Origin: Hsuehochloa calcarea
Lineage: Eukaryota; Streptophyta; Magnoliopsida; Poales; Poaceae
Length of the DNA stretch: 64,000 bases
Assembly: GCA_036346395.1 (NCBI GenBank)
Contig: CM070609.1
Span: 52,152,777 to 52,216,776 of the forward strand
Direction of reading: 5' to 3'
Within the stretch, counting starts at the first letter, position 1; the number at the start of each line of letters is the position of its first letter. The position numbers were made by a program, and so were the translations under genes. Under the pieces are notes generated by a model, which saw nothing but the letters and a program-made list of their open reading frames with translations, searched no databases and had not been told where the DNA came from. This document shows, one piece after another, positions 1-11,230 of this stretch.

Positions 1-1998
1 TTTTGCAAAGATTTTAGTGCATTGAATAGTAGCATTTGTGATTTATAAGGCTGAGCAGATTTGTTTTGCTCATATCTTTTTCATTAAGAATCCAAATCAA
101 TTGGTTCTTATTGATAAATTCCTTATAAATCATGCTCTTTCTGCTGTAAAATTTTCAGAACATTTGGAGAAAGTTTGCTGTTGCGTCTTTGTGTTTTCTT
201 CGCTTTTATCGGTTCTTTTTCGCTTTCTCGTTAGGTTCCAAAGAGCACATTGATAACATAAGTGATTCTCGGCAACATCTTGAACCACAGCAACCAGGCA
301 AGTAGTTTGATCATGTTAATCCCAGTATTTTTCAAGTCTAATATATTGATTTCAACTTGTATGTATGCATTGCTATTTTGTTGTTAAATTATGGTTAGTA
401 TCCTATATTTGCATAATATGTAGGAATTGATTATCCTCTACTACCATGAGCCTAGGTTATTTGTTGTGATTTGAGTTCGATGGATGGGCTCTTGTCACTT
501 AGTAGATTGCGAATTGAAATTGCTTAGAAATGCTTAGTTTCGGTAGTAATGGGCGATCATCGATTTTAGTCGATGATCTTGATCACACATCTATTTATTA
601 TTCCATTATGTCCAGCACTTGTGCTTTGTTACTTTGTAAAGTCAAAAACTGAAAATAAAATTGTTTTAGACTTGGGCATAATGGTATGTTGGTGAGATCT
701 GTTGGTGTGAATGGAATGGTGCCTAGGTCATCAAGGACCGAGTTACTTGTCTCACTAAGCCAAGCGCTTTTGTGTGCTAACCACGCGAGAGGGATATGGG
801 ACCTCTCTTGACTGAGTACTTTGGCGTGTGTTATCTCCGAGTCGCAGGAGGGGGTTGTGTTTGTTTTGTGAAAAAAGGATATGTGTTCTTGTGTTGGGTG
901 TGCGGTGGTGGAGATTCCGGGTAGGCTCTCCACCTCGAGGGGCGTCGTAGTTGTCCAAGGCTTACCTGCGATGGGTAGTTGACCGAGGCTTTACGATGAC
1001 TCCGACACAACGTATGGGTTTCTATCCATACGGGAGGCTCGTAGTTAGTACACAATATTGGAAATATCTCGTAGGACTTAGCCGTGCCGGCATACCTAAG
1101 GAAGTGTGCTTAATAGCTTGGCAAAAAGGCGGTCTGGCGTGTGGGTACATTGGTACACCCCTGCATGGATAAAACTATTCGAATAGCCTCGTCCTAGGTT
1201 ATGGACATGCTTGGTAAGGTCGTGCAAGAACTAGACTACCACCTTTTTCATTAAAATTTTGACATGGTTGGTATGAATGGGTAATTCATGCTATTGTTGT
1301 GGTGACTAATGGTTTAGTCACTTCCAGGATTGTTGTGTCCTCTATCTACTGTTATTATTATTGTCGTTTACTGTTATTTGATCACTAAAAACAGATTTGT
1401 CAACTTGCTTTTAAATGCACTACATTATTGCAAATAAAGATTGCTTTGTGCCGAAAATAAAACATACAACCTCCACTTAAATAACCTTGCATGTAGCATA
1501 TGTATAGGTCTGTTATTCTACACGTAAGTCTTACGGAGTACAATTTTTGTACTCATTTGCTTTGCTTAACTGTTTGTTGCAGAGGAGGAAGGTGAGCCCC
1601 AAGGGCCTCACTTTTGTGAAATGTGCTGCGGGTTCGACGACTAGCTTGGCGGTCCGGTCGGTTGCCTTGTGGGTTAAAGGCACACTGATTGGCTCTTTTG
1701 TTCGTGGCCATCTTATGGCACTTTTGCTTCCGCTGTTCATTTTTTTTTGTATTTATATGTAATTTGGCCGGTTGGCCTCTCTTCTGTAATAACTATCCTT
1801 TATTTCTTTTTACTTCTGGTTTGTGTTGTGCTTCGGTTCTATGTGAATGAATGGAATTGATGCATGAATTTTGTAAAGGGGTATGTATACTGCACTTCTG
1901 GGAAGTATACATGTCTCGAGTCTCGAGTTATCTGATTTGTGATGCTAGGACCAAGTGGATGGTTAAGCATTACAAGCCCGATAAACCGGGGTCTCACA
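1..1998 (+). repeat. 5' LTR of gypsy A, distal half
   Basis: This stretch matches the last two kilobases of the other copies of the family (B 5' LTR to 6313, B 3' LTR to 15681, A 3' LTR to 29297) and ends in the shared terminus GGGGTCTCACA. It has no gene. It contains the conserved module with palindrome CTATTCGAATAG at 1175-1186. The short reading frames here recur as chance frames in the other LTR copies. Confidence 0.9.
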
Positions 1999-2213
1999 AG
2001 CTTCCTCCTCCTCCGACCATGGCCGAGGTCCTTCTTCATATCGAGCGCAACTGTGCAGAAGACAGGAGGGTTCTTCTGGATGTCATCGCGCGCAACACCT
2101 CCGCCCTTACCGGTGCTTCAGGATCCGGGCAAGAGAGTGGACATCAGTCTCGTGGGGGACTTGTAGAGTTTCTTCGCACCCAGCCCCCCACTTTCTCCAG
2201 GTCTGAGGACCCG
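1999..2213 (+). pseudogene. Gag N-terminal fragment of gypsy A
   Basis: The sequence reads as the proline-rich Gag start (LPPPPTMAEVLL) and matches B at 7260-7455. It begins directly after the LTR end, so the primer site and the leader of roughly 0.9 kb present in B are missing here. It stops at 2213, where element B begins; the same gag resumes at 15687 after B. The fragment is a broken part of one gag gene, not a gene of its own. Confidence 0.8.
2209..2213 (+). repeat. Left target site duplication of gypsy B (ACCCG)
   Basis: The five bases before B's TGTAACATCCC terminus. The partner at 15682-15686 reads ACCAG, one mismatch. The mismatch is an A/C difference inside a CAG, the type of site corrupted elsewhere in B. 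Confidence 0.65.
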
Positions 2214-3134
2214 TGTAACATCCCAAAATTGGTTTGTGTTTCAAATGTAATAAAAATGAGGAGAAATTAAAACTTTTTCTCTGATCTTGATTTTTGTAAT
2301 CAGTTCCATAATTTTTGTAAAGGAATTATGTGAAATCAAAAATCAAATTACCATTTGGACACCAACACAAATCTCCTTCAGGAAAATCTTGTGCCCAACC
2401 TTTGGAAATAATTTTTCTTGGGTCTAGGGTTGATGTTTAACACCTCTGAATTATCTCATGATTTTTAGAAATTATTTGATAATTTTGGGAGGCAAGTTAA
2501 ACTGGTCAAACCCTATTTCTCTCTCTTCTGGAATTTCTGGAGAATAATTCAGTGCATGAAAATCTCTGAAAATTTTATGGGAGGTTCCTCCTGCTGTCAG
2601 CAAGCTCCAGTTAAAAATTCATAAATTTTGGAGTTTGTTTGCTACCTCAATTAATTCCTCAAAAATCAGATGGTTGAAATTCAATTTCTATTGGGTTTGC
2701 ACTGTTCCTCGGGTTCGAACCAGACTCGGGCTCGAGCCAATGGACTCGGTCGAACCAACTAAACGCACCGGCGCGGTCGCTCGAGCGCGCGCGTTGCGAG
2801 CCGTTGGATCAGCATCGAACGGTCCAGGTTTAAGTGGGCGTTTGAATCGTTATAATCGAACCGATCTATTTCAGCCGTCCGATTAAATCCAACGGTCGTC
2901 GTTCGTCGTCTTCCTCGCTCGCGCGTCTTCGGCGAAGTCAACCGCGGTGGCGTGCCGCATTCTTCGGCGAGCCCGGTCGCGTCTCCTTTGCCAACGGCTC
3001 TTCCGCATTATTGCTTCCGTCGGCGCCCCCGGTAGTCGTCTCCCCTGCGGTTACCTGCCCCCGTCGCCCTCGGCCAACCTCAGCACAGTGCACCACCATT
3101 TTCCCTCCCGTTGCTTCTTCCTTGCTTCTCGGCC

Positions 3135-3140
3135 TATAAG
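3135..3140 (+). promoter_or_regulatory. Candidate TATA box in B 5' LTR
   Basis: TATAAG follows a GC-rich stretch and lies in CGGCCTATAAGAC, which is kept in the 3' LTR (12535-12540) and, reversed, in the solo LTR near 25008. It is the best candidate for the U3 promoter; no start-site data are available. Confidence 0.45.
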
Positions 3141-3824
3141 ACTTCTCCAGTTGCTTCCTTAGCATCCTTTAAACACCCTTGAGCTCCAGCATCGCTTCCA
3201 ATACACTGAGGGAGCTCAATCGCAAAAATTTCTCTCGGCCGCCATTGTTGAAGCTTTGGATCCTTCGGTGAAAGTGGTGCTCCGGGCCTTCTCTTTCAAA
3301 ACCCTTGCTTCCTCAGATACTTGGCATCTCATAGAATATTAACCCTCTGTCAATTTTGCCTTTGACAGAAGAGAGCAGATCGATTTCGGTTTTCCCCAAT
3401 TCGGTAAAACGGCTACTCTTCTTCACCCGAGCCGATTCGACTCTCCTCCGTGCCTTCTTTGGGCTCAGGTACCCTCTTATTAGTCCCTAGTTGATTGGCG
3501 CTCGCTTCCTTGAACCGCAGCTGAGCTCGTTTGCATTTTTCGTTTTCGGTCATTTTTGCTCTCCGCGGTTATCTCCGGCTTGCCGACGTTCTAGGCCGCC
3601 GCAGCCAAAACCGCTGGTAGCATTGTGTGCGCAAGAGTGTTAAGGACTCATTTTAGGCGTTTTGCTCACACCGCATGCATGCGCGAGCGGCCGCGGCGAG
3701 CCGTTCTTCCGTCGCTTGCTTTGCCGGACGAAAAACAGACGGAGTTTGAGCGTGCGTCATTGTGGACCGTCGATCCTAAGATCTGCGGCTCGGGATCGCG
3801 CCGAAAATTTGAGTCTGTCGCGCG

Positions 3825-4135
3825 CCTTGGTCTGTGATCCGTTGGATCCAAGATCAACGGTGCAGATCGGAATGAACGTTCGGACCGCCGAACTTCCCGT
3901 AGCATCTCGTTCGTTAGTTTTTCATCCAACGGCTGGTGAGTAGGGTGGCTCGTTAGTTCATTGCGCGCGCGGATCGTTGGATCCAAGATCGGCGGCTCGG
4001 CGCGCGCGGAGCGTTCGGACCGCGAACGCTCGGTCACGTGAACCGTTGGATCGAGATCCAACGGTTGACGTTTAAGGCCAGCGCAGCGCGCGTCCGTAGC
4101 CGAGGGCTTGGGCCGTTGGATCCAAGATCGACGTC
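3825..4135 (+). repeat. Palindromic unit array in gypsy LTR
   Basis: Units of roughly 70-90 bp alternate a CCGTTGGATC...GATCAACGG dyad with GAACGTTCGGACC...CGAACG. Equivalent arrays lie at 13230-13520 (B 3' LTR), 20500-20740 and 26815-27120 (A 3' LTR). A reversed, more degraded form is at about 24090-24420 in the solo LTR. In the B 3' LTR one dyad is exact: AACCGTTGGAT and its reverse complement flank a 4-base spacer at about 13425-13450. Confidence 0.7.
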
Positions 4136-6318
4136 CCAGGTTCGGCCACGTCATTTCTAATTTCTGAGTTTCCCGAGAGGATTTATTTATCAACTGAAAA
4201 ATATGATAACTTGTAAAATGCATAACTAACTCATTTCAAATCCTTTTCGGTTGATTCAAATTTTGTTGGTTATGTTTTTGACTAAACTTTAATTTAAAAA
4301 TGTTTCCAACCTCAGTGTAGCTCCAGAAAATTTTGTTAATGAATAGTAGCATTTTTGATTTATAAAAGCTGAGCAAAATTGTTTTGGCCATATCTTTTGC
4401 ATTAAGAATCCAAATCAATTGGTTCTTGTTGCTAAATTCTTTATAAATCATTATCTTGCTACTGTAAAATTTTTAGAATTTTTGGAGAAGGTTTACTGTT
4501 GGGTCTTTGCATTTTATTCGCTCTTATCGTTTGGTTCTCGCTTTTTCGTTAGGATCCGAAGAGCACCTTGACAATATTGTTGATCCTCAGCAGCACCTTG
4601 ACCCACAGCAAGCAGGCAAGCAGTTTGATCATATTAATCCCAGTATTTTTCAAGTCTAATATATTGTTTTCAACTTGTATGAATGCATTGCTATTTTGTT
4701 GTTAAATTATGGTTAGTATCCTATAGTTGCATAATCTGTAGGGCTTATTTATCCTCTACTACCATGATCTTAGGTTATTTGCTGTGATTGGAGTTCGATG
4801 GATGAGCTCTTGTCACTTAATAGATTGCGAATTGTAATTGCTTAGAAATGCTTAGTTTCGGTAGCAATGGGCGATCATCGATTTTAGTCGATGATCTTGA
4901 TCACACATCTACATATTACTCCTTTATGTCTAACACTTGTGCTTTGTTATTTTGGAAAGTAAAAATCTGAAAATGGAAAATTGATTTGGACTTGGGCAAG
5001 TGGTTGGATGGTGGGTTATTGGGTTTGTGGATGTCCTGCCTAAGTCAACAAGGACCGAACATCTTGTGTCACACTCTCCAAGCATTTTTGCGTGCTAACC
5101 ACGCGAGAGGGATATGGGACCTCTCTTGACTAAGTACTTTGGCGTGTGTTATCTCCGAGTCGCGGGGAGGGGGTTGTGTGTGTTGTGTGAAAAGGATATG
5201 TGTTCTTGTGTTGGGTGTGCGGTGGTGGAGATTCCGGGTAGGCTCTCCACCTCGAGGAGCATTGTAGTTGTCCAAGGCTTTACCTGCGACGGGTAGTTGA
5301 CCGAGGCTTTACAATGACTCCGACACAACGTATGTGTTTCTATCCATACGGGCGACTCGTAGTTAATGCACAATACTGGAAATGTCTCGTAGGACTTAGC
5401 TGTGCCGGCATACCAAAGGAAGTATGCTAATCATGTGGCAAAAGGCGATGCAGCGTGTGGGTACATTGGTACACCCCTGCAGGGTATAAAACTATTCGAA
5501 TAGCCTCGTCCTAGGTTATGGACACGCTTGGTTAGGTTTTGCAAGAGTTAGACTACAACCTTTTAAATTAAAATTTGACACGGGTGGTATGAATGGGTAA
5601 TTCATGCTATTGTTGTGGTGACTAAGGGTTTAGTCACTTCAGGAATTGTTGTTGTTCTCTATCTACTGTTATATTGTTGTCATTTACGGTTATTTGAACA
5701 TTAAAAACGGATTTGTTAAATTGCTTTCAATCTATTACCTTATTGCAAATGGAAACTTGCTTTGTGCTAAAATGAAACATACAGCCTCCACTTCAATTAG
5801 CTTGCATGTAGTATATGTACATGTTTGTTATTCCACATGTAAGTCTTGCGAGTACATTCAAAGTAGTCACCGGCTTTGCTTACACGCTTTTGTTTGTGAG
5901 GGAGGAAGGTGAGCCCCAAGGGCCTCACTTTTGTGAGTCAGTCTTTGTGGATTCGACGACTAGCTTGGCGGTCCGGTCGGTTGCCTTGTGGGTTAAAGGC
6001 ACACTGATTGGCTCTTTTTGGTTTATGGCCATCTTATGGCACTTTTGCTTCCGCTGTTAAACTTCTTTATGTATATGTCGTTTGGCCGGTCGGCCTCTCT
6101 TCTATCATAACTATCCTTTATTTATGTTATCTTACGGCTTGTTGTTTTGCTTGGTTCTATGTGGATGAATGGAATTGATGCATGAACTTTGTAAAGAGGT
6201 GTGTATCTTGCACTGGGAAGTATACATGTCTCGAGTCTCGGATTATCTGATTTGTGATGCTAGGACCAAGTGGATGGTTAAGCATTACAAGCCGGATAAA
6301 CCGGGGTCTCACAAGGTT

Positions 6319-6332
6319 TGGTATCAGAGCCA
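6319..6332 (+). other. Primer-binding site of gypsy B
   Basis: TGGTATCAGAGCCA lies five bases after the LTR end and matches the 3' end complement of plant initiator methionine tRNA. This is the usual primer for minus-strand DNA synthesis in these elements. Confidence 0.9.
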
Positions 6333-7205
6333 TACTGACCGTAGTAACCCAAGCTTGGTCGTCTTTAGGATATTTTGGAAAATCTTATTTTCAAGGTATC
6401 AAATGATTTTTGAAAGCTTAAGGAATTCTCAGATTTTATTCCTTACCTATCTTAGCTTTCTCATCTCATCTTACTCTAATTTGAGTTTTAAAAGTTGTTT
6501 TCCTCTCATCTCCTTGTCGAAGATAGTGTTATCGATTAAATGGGTTTTGGGAACCACTGAGTTTGGCAAATTGAAGTTCTTAGGGTTTTGAAGTTTCTGG
6601 ACTGAAGGTTTCGGCTAGAGGCTTGGATGCGGAATCGACAAAGACGCTTCAATTTCCAGACAGCGAGCTCAATGGTTCTGATAGGACCACTGAGCTTGGC
6701 AAATTGAAGTGTGCCAGATTTTGAAGTTTCTAGAATGGAAGACTTCGACTGGGGGCTTGGATGCAAAATCGCTACAGCAACCTCAATTTCCGGACAGCAA
6801 GCTCGATGGTTTCTAATGGGGTAGAAAATGAGATAATAATCAACTAAAACTTGTGGGGTTAAAAAGGGTAAGATGTGATACTAGTTAGCTATGTATCTGA
6901 CACTATTTTCGCTGATTTAGCCTTGATCTTAAGTAGTATTAGATCTTACCTTGATCTTCTGATTTTTATCTTCTCAAACAATTACTCGTTCATTCAATAC
7001 GGGTTAGTTGCATTGGGAAGTTGAGTTTTGGTTGGTGCTTTATTACGATTTTTGGGAGTCTTTTTATAAGCCTGTTCAAGTTTATATACTTGCTATTTTC
7101 GGCTTTCGATTAGAGTGATATTCCATTCCCCTAGTCGTTGGCTTTTTGCTTTATTTCGGCTTTGATTTTTGGGTCTAGTTTTTAACACAAGTTTCTTGTA
7201 ACAGG
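6333..7205 (+). other. Untranslated leader of gypsy B with a 133-bp tandem duplication
   Basis: No gene is visible between the primer site and gag. Two direct copies of a unit starting ACCACTGAG occupy 6553-6685 and 6686 to about 6815; they share several blocks (TTGGCAAATTGAAG, GAGGCTTGGATGC-like and AATTTCC-GACAGC) but have diverged. The rest is T-rich and plain. Element A has lost this whole leader. Confidence 0.7.
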
Positions 7206-8336
7206 ATGGCCGGACGCACTCGTAGCGGCCAAGGCCAGTCAGCTGGTCCGGAAGAGGATCTTCCTCCTCCTCCGACCATGGCCGAGGTTCTTCTTGATCG
7301 GCGCAACTGCAGAGGATGAGGGTCCTTACGGACGTCATCGCAAGAACACTTCGCCGCCTTACCGGTGCTTGAGGATCAGGGCAGGGGTGGACACCACCGC
7401 GTGGGGACTTGCGGAGTTTCTTCGCACCCCACCCCATGTTCTCGGTCCGAGGACCGCTGACGCAGAGCGATGGCCGCCTCGGTGGAGCGGAAGCCGATAG
7501 CGCAGCGCCGAGAGCACGAGAAGGCATTGTTTGCATCGCACCGGTGGAGGGTGCGCCTTGTCTTGGTGGGAGAGCTTTCTCGCCATGCGACTGACGGCCA
7601 CACCGTCACTTGGGAGGAGTTCGACCGCCTTCCGTCGGAGTCACATTCCTTCCGGCTGATGAGGTCAAGAAGAAGGAGTTCTTATCGCTCGGACAAGGGC
7701 GTCTCACGATTCTGAGTACATGCACGAGTTTAACCATTTGGCTCGTTATGCTCGGAGGAGGTGGCCTTGATGAGGCCAAGCAAGAGAAGTTCAAGGATGG
7801 TTTGTCGAGGAGCTTGGGACAAGCTATCCATCGTCGACTTCCGGTTCCGGGCTTTGGTGGACAAGGCCATCGTCGCCGAGCACTCGGGAGAGCGCTTGTG
7901 GATTCCATAGCGTAAGTGGGAGGCCCGAAGTCATCGGGGCGGCTATCCCGCTTCGGTCCGTCTCGTGGGTCGCGTCAAGCGACCAAGACACCGAGGCCGG
8001 CAAGACTGTTCTTCGTCCTTCGCAGGCCGTGCCCCAATCACGTGCACCTGCGAGTCAGCAGGGTGGCCCCCGCAACCCGGCTGCCGGGGTCACTTGCTTC
8101 GCCTGCAACCAGAAGGGGCATTATGCGAACCAATGCCCTAAGAAGACAGGAGCAGCCCCTCGTCCTAATGGAGGACGCGGGCTAGGAGGTGGTTCTTCTC
8201 AGGACCTGAAGATAGTCCCTACTATCCAAGGCGTGGGTAGTGGTCGCGTCAACCTCATCTCCGCAGAGGAGGCACGGGAGGCACCCGATGTCGTCTTTGG
8301 GTACACTTTCTGTTAACTCTCATTACGCTCTCTGTT
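7206..8336 (+). pseudogene. gag of gypsy B (capsid and CCHC knuckle), frameshifted
   Basis: Translation begins at ATG 7206 (MAGRTRSGQGQSAGPEED). Pieces of the retrotransposon Gag domain follow in different frames, including EHEKALFASH, DGHTVTWEEF and FNHLARYA-like segments. The CCHC knuckle CFACNQKGHYANQCP is intact at about 8095-8140. Gag would form the virus-like particle in the cytoplasm and bind the element RNA through the knuckle. Against A at 15687-16560 there are many one- to three-base indels, mostly where A has CAG or CTG. The start is chosen because it is the first ATG after the leader in the frame of the conserved proline-rich stretch. Confidence 0.8.
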
Positions 8337-8798
8337 TTGTTTGATTCAGGAGCATCTCATTCTTTTATTTCTGAATCTTTTGCTGCTGTTAGTGAGCTCC
8401 TCTTTACTCCTTTGTTGGTCCCGTTGCTCATTCGCTCTCCGGGTTCGGAGTTGAGAGCTGAATCTGAGTGTAGGGACGTCCCTACCGAGATTGAGGGAGT
8501 ATGGTTCTTAGCGAATCTTATCATCCTCCATTCAGCAAGTTTAGATGTAATTCTTGGTATGGATTGGTTGTCTCGGCATAAGGGACAAATCGATTGCGCC
8601 AAGAAGTGTGTCTCTCTATCTAGCCTTTCCGGCGAGCAGGTTCGCTTTTCGCCGAAGTTGCTAGGTCCGCATCTCTTCGCGCTTGAAGCGAAGCCCGCTC
8701 TAGGTATTGGTGAAGTCCCGACAGTTCGTGACTTCGTCGATGTCTTTCCTGAAGATCTCCGGGAATGCCACCGATTCGAGACCTCGAATTTGTCGTGA
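8337..8798 (+). pseudogene. Aspartic protease of gypsy B
   Basis: An open stretch of 153 codons carries the retroviral-type active site as FDSGASHSF near 8340-8366, then DVILGMDWLSRHKGQIDC, typical of Ty3/gypsy proteases. It would cut the Gag-Pol polyprotein. The 3' end enters the linker before RT (EVPTVRDFVDVFPEDL) and then shifts frame near 8770. The catalytic motif is intact here, unlike the A copy, which has Val for Ala after the DSG. Confidence 0.85.
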
Positions 8799-9560
8799 GT
8801 TGGTTCGATCGCCCCGATTTCAAAGAGGCATTATCGGATGCCACCGAACGAGTTGGTGGAGTTGAAGAAGCAATTGAATGAGCTGCAAGAAAAAGGTTTC
8901 ATCCGCCCTAGCTCATCCCCGTGGGGTTGTCCAGCAATCTTCGTAAAGAAGAAGGACAATACTTTACGCATGTGCGTGGATTACCGTCAAGCTTAATGAG
9001 GTAGCGGTAAAGAACAAGTATCCATTGCCCGCATTGATGACCTCTTTGATCAATTAAGCTGGAGCTCGAGTATTCTCCAAGATTGATTTGAGAGTGGTAT
9101 ATCATCAAGTTCGGATACGACCGAAGATATTCAAAGGCGGCTTTCTCTACTCGCTACGGGTTGTATGAATACACCGTCATGTCATTTGGCTTAACCAATG
9201 CTCTGCCTTGTTCATGAACCTCATGAATTCGGTATTCATGGAGTATTTGGATAAGTTTGTGGTGGTCTTCATCGGCGATATTCTTATCTATTCCAAGGAC
9301 GATGAGGAACATGATGAGCATCGAGGCTTGTGTTAGGCAAGCCGTGAGCATCATTTGTATGCAAAGTTCGACAAGCGCGGCGTTACGGTTGAAGGAAGTG
9401 GCCTTCCTGGGTCATGTTCTTTCAGCAGGAGGCGTAGCCGTTGATCCTAGCAAGATCAGCGATGTTCTTTCTTGGTGTCAGCCTACTTCGGTAACTAAAG
9501 TGCGGAGTTTTCGGTTTATTGGATATTATCGCCGCTTTATCGAGAACTTCTCCAAGATCG
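8799..9560 (+). pseudogene. Reverse transcriptase of gypsy B, frameshifted, catalytic Asp changed
   Basis: Conserved RT blocks appear in changing frames: a GFIRPSSSPWG-type block, LRMCVDYR, FSKIDLRVVYHQVRIR, and FIGDILIYSKDD at about 9268-9303. The last is the catalytic FIDD box with the first Asp replaced by Gly (GGC for GAT). Copying of RNA to DNA would be lost even if frames were repaired. Alignment with A (16934-17860) shows at least eight indels. The expected NAPALFM block has lost a base in both A and B. Confidence 0.82.
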
Positions 9561-10060
9561 TGGCCGATGACGGAGTTGCTCAAGAAGGACAAGAAGTTCT
9601 TGTGGTCCGGTGCTTGTGAGGAAAGCTTCCAAGTACTCAAGGAACGTTTGACCACCGCTCCCGTCCTCGTTCTTCCCGATGTTCATCAAAGCTTCGATAT
9701 CTTTTGCGATGCTTCTCGTCGAGGACTCGGTTGTGTCCTTATGCAAGAAGGCAAGGTAGTGGCCTATGCATCAAGGCAATTGAGACCTCATGAACTCAAC
9801 TATCCTACCCATGACTTAGAATTAGCTGCGGTGATTCATGCACTTAAGATTTGGCGACATTACCTAATCGGTAATCGTTGCGAAGTGTATTCGGATCACA
9901 AAAGTCTAAAGTATTTGTTCACCCAACCAGATCTGAACCTCAGGCAAAAGAGGTGGTTGAAGTTGATCAAGGACTATGACATGGGAATTCACTACCATCC
10001 GGGCAAGGCTAATGTTGTTGCCGATGCGCTCAGTCGGAAAGTGCATTGCAATGCCTTATT
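9561..10060 (+). pseudogene. RNase H domain of gypsy B
   Basis: Part of the longest open frame of B (9519-10616, 365 codons). It holds ILD-type blocks FDIFCDASRRGLGCVL, THDLELAAVIHALKIWRHYL, SDHKSLKYLFTQ and ANVVADALSRK, giving the expected Asp-Glu-Asp-Asp acidic set. RNase H removes the RNA strand during reverse transcription. This is the best preserved coding part of B. Confidence 0.87.
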
Positions 10061-11230
10061 GCTCCAGGAACGCCAACCCACCCTTCTGAAGGAATTTCAG
10101 CGTCTCAACTTAGGTTTGGTTGAGCATGGTTCCCTCGCTACCCTAGTTGTGCAACCAACCTTGGTGGATCGGATTAAGGTCGCTAAACAATCGGATGCTG
10201 GAATAAGCCGCATCAAGGAAAATGTCAAGAACGGAACAACCAAGTGCTTCTCTGAGGATGAGCATGGTGTTGTAAGGTTCGGCGGCGCCTTAATGGTTCC
10301 AAAGGACATGGAACTGCGGGATTTGATTCTCCGCGAAGCCCATGATTCGCCTCTGTCTATTCATCCCGGAGCCACAAAGATGTATCAAGATCTCCGTCAG
10401 GGATTTTGGTGGACCCGAATGAAGAGGGAAATTGCGAAGTTCGTTGCCGAGTGCGACGTGTGTCGTCGTGTCAAGGCCGAGCATCGGCGTCAGCGGGATC
10501 GCCACCTTTGCCAATTTCCGAGTGGAAGTGGGATTCGATCGGGATGGATTTTATCACCGGTCTGCCCCGAACCTCCAAGGGCAAGGATTCCATCTGGGTT
10601 GTCATCGATCGATTAACAAAAGTAGCCCATTTTCTGCCAGTACGGACAAACCTTAGTGTGAGTCTACTAGCGGATCTCTATATTTCCGTATCGTCGCTTG
10701 CATGGTGTACCAAGACGATCGTTTGGATCATGATGCGCTTTTCACCGCCTGAGTTTTGGAAGTGTTTGCAGGAGGCTATGGGAACCCGTCTCACCTTTAG
10801 CACAGCATATCACCCCCAAACTGATGGTCAGACCGAAAGGGTCAACCAAGTGTTGGAGGACATGCTTCGTGCTTGTGTCCTCTCCTATGGAAAGAATTGG
10901 GAGAAATGCTTGCCTTTTGTCGAGTTTTCCTACAACAACAGTTTTCAAGCTAGTCTCGGCATGTCACCTTTTGAGGCCTTATGCGGAGAAAGTGCGAGAA
11001 CCCGTTGAGCTGGTGCGAGACCGTGAAAGACCATTCTTTGGCGGACTCGATCAATGAGGCCGAGAGTCAAGTCCAGCTTATTCGTGATCGTTTACGCACA
11101 GCTCAATCCAGGCAAAAGAGCTATGCGGATCGCCGTCGTCGTGAGTTGAGCTTTGAGCCTAATGACTTTGTTTATCTCAAAGTCTCTCCTTTGAAGGGCC
11201 ATCGGCGTTTGGCGTCAAGGGCAAGTTAGC
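10061..11230 (+). pseudogene. Integrase of gypsy B
   Basis: The HHCC zinc module is visible (REAHDSPLSIHPGATKM, then CDVCRRVKAEH at about 10452-10484). The catalytic core follows in pieces: GMDFITGLPRTSKGK in the frame opening at 10406, and TAYHPQTDGQTERVNQVLED with the downstream Glu. The region after the zinc module has lost several bases compared with A, so core and zinc module are in different frames. The block around the second Asp is garbled (10690-10745). Integrase would insert the DNA copy; this copy cannot. Confidence 0.82.

Larger units (their letters stand above)
2214..6313 (+). repeat. 5' LTR of gypsy B
   Basis: A 4100-bp LTR with TG...CA ends, aligned over its length with 11612-15681. 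It holds a TATA-like site at 3135-3140, an array of imperfect palindromic units at about 3825-4135, and the CTATTCGAATAG module at 5492-5503. It encodes no recognisable protein. A short frame near the right end (6169-6591) runs across the LTR boundary into the leader and is best read as chance. Confidence 0.92.

Noticed and set aside
2938..3165. Overlapping GC-rich frames on both strands inside the gypsy LTR
   Set aside because: They recur with different lengths and sequences in the other LTR copies and match no domain; GC-rich sequence is simply poor in stop codons.
6169..6591. 140-codon frame across the LTR end and leader of B
   Set aside because: The first part repeats in every LTR copy, the rest is leader; the frame is lost in A and in the B 3' LTR.
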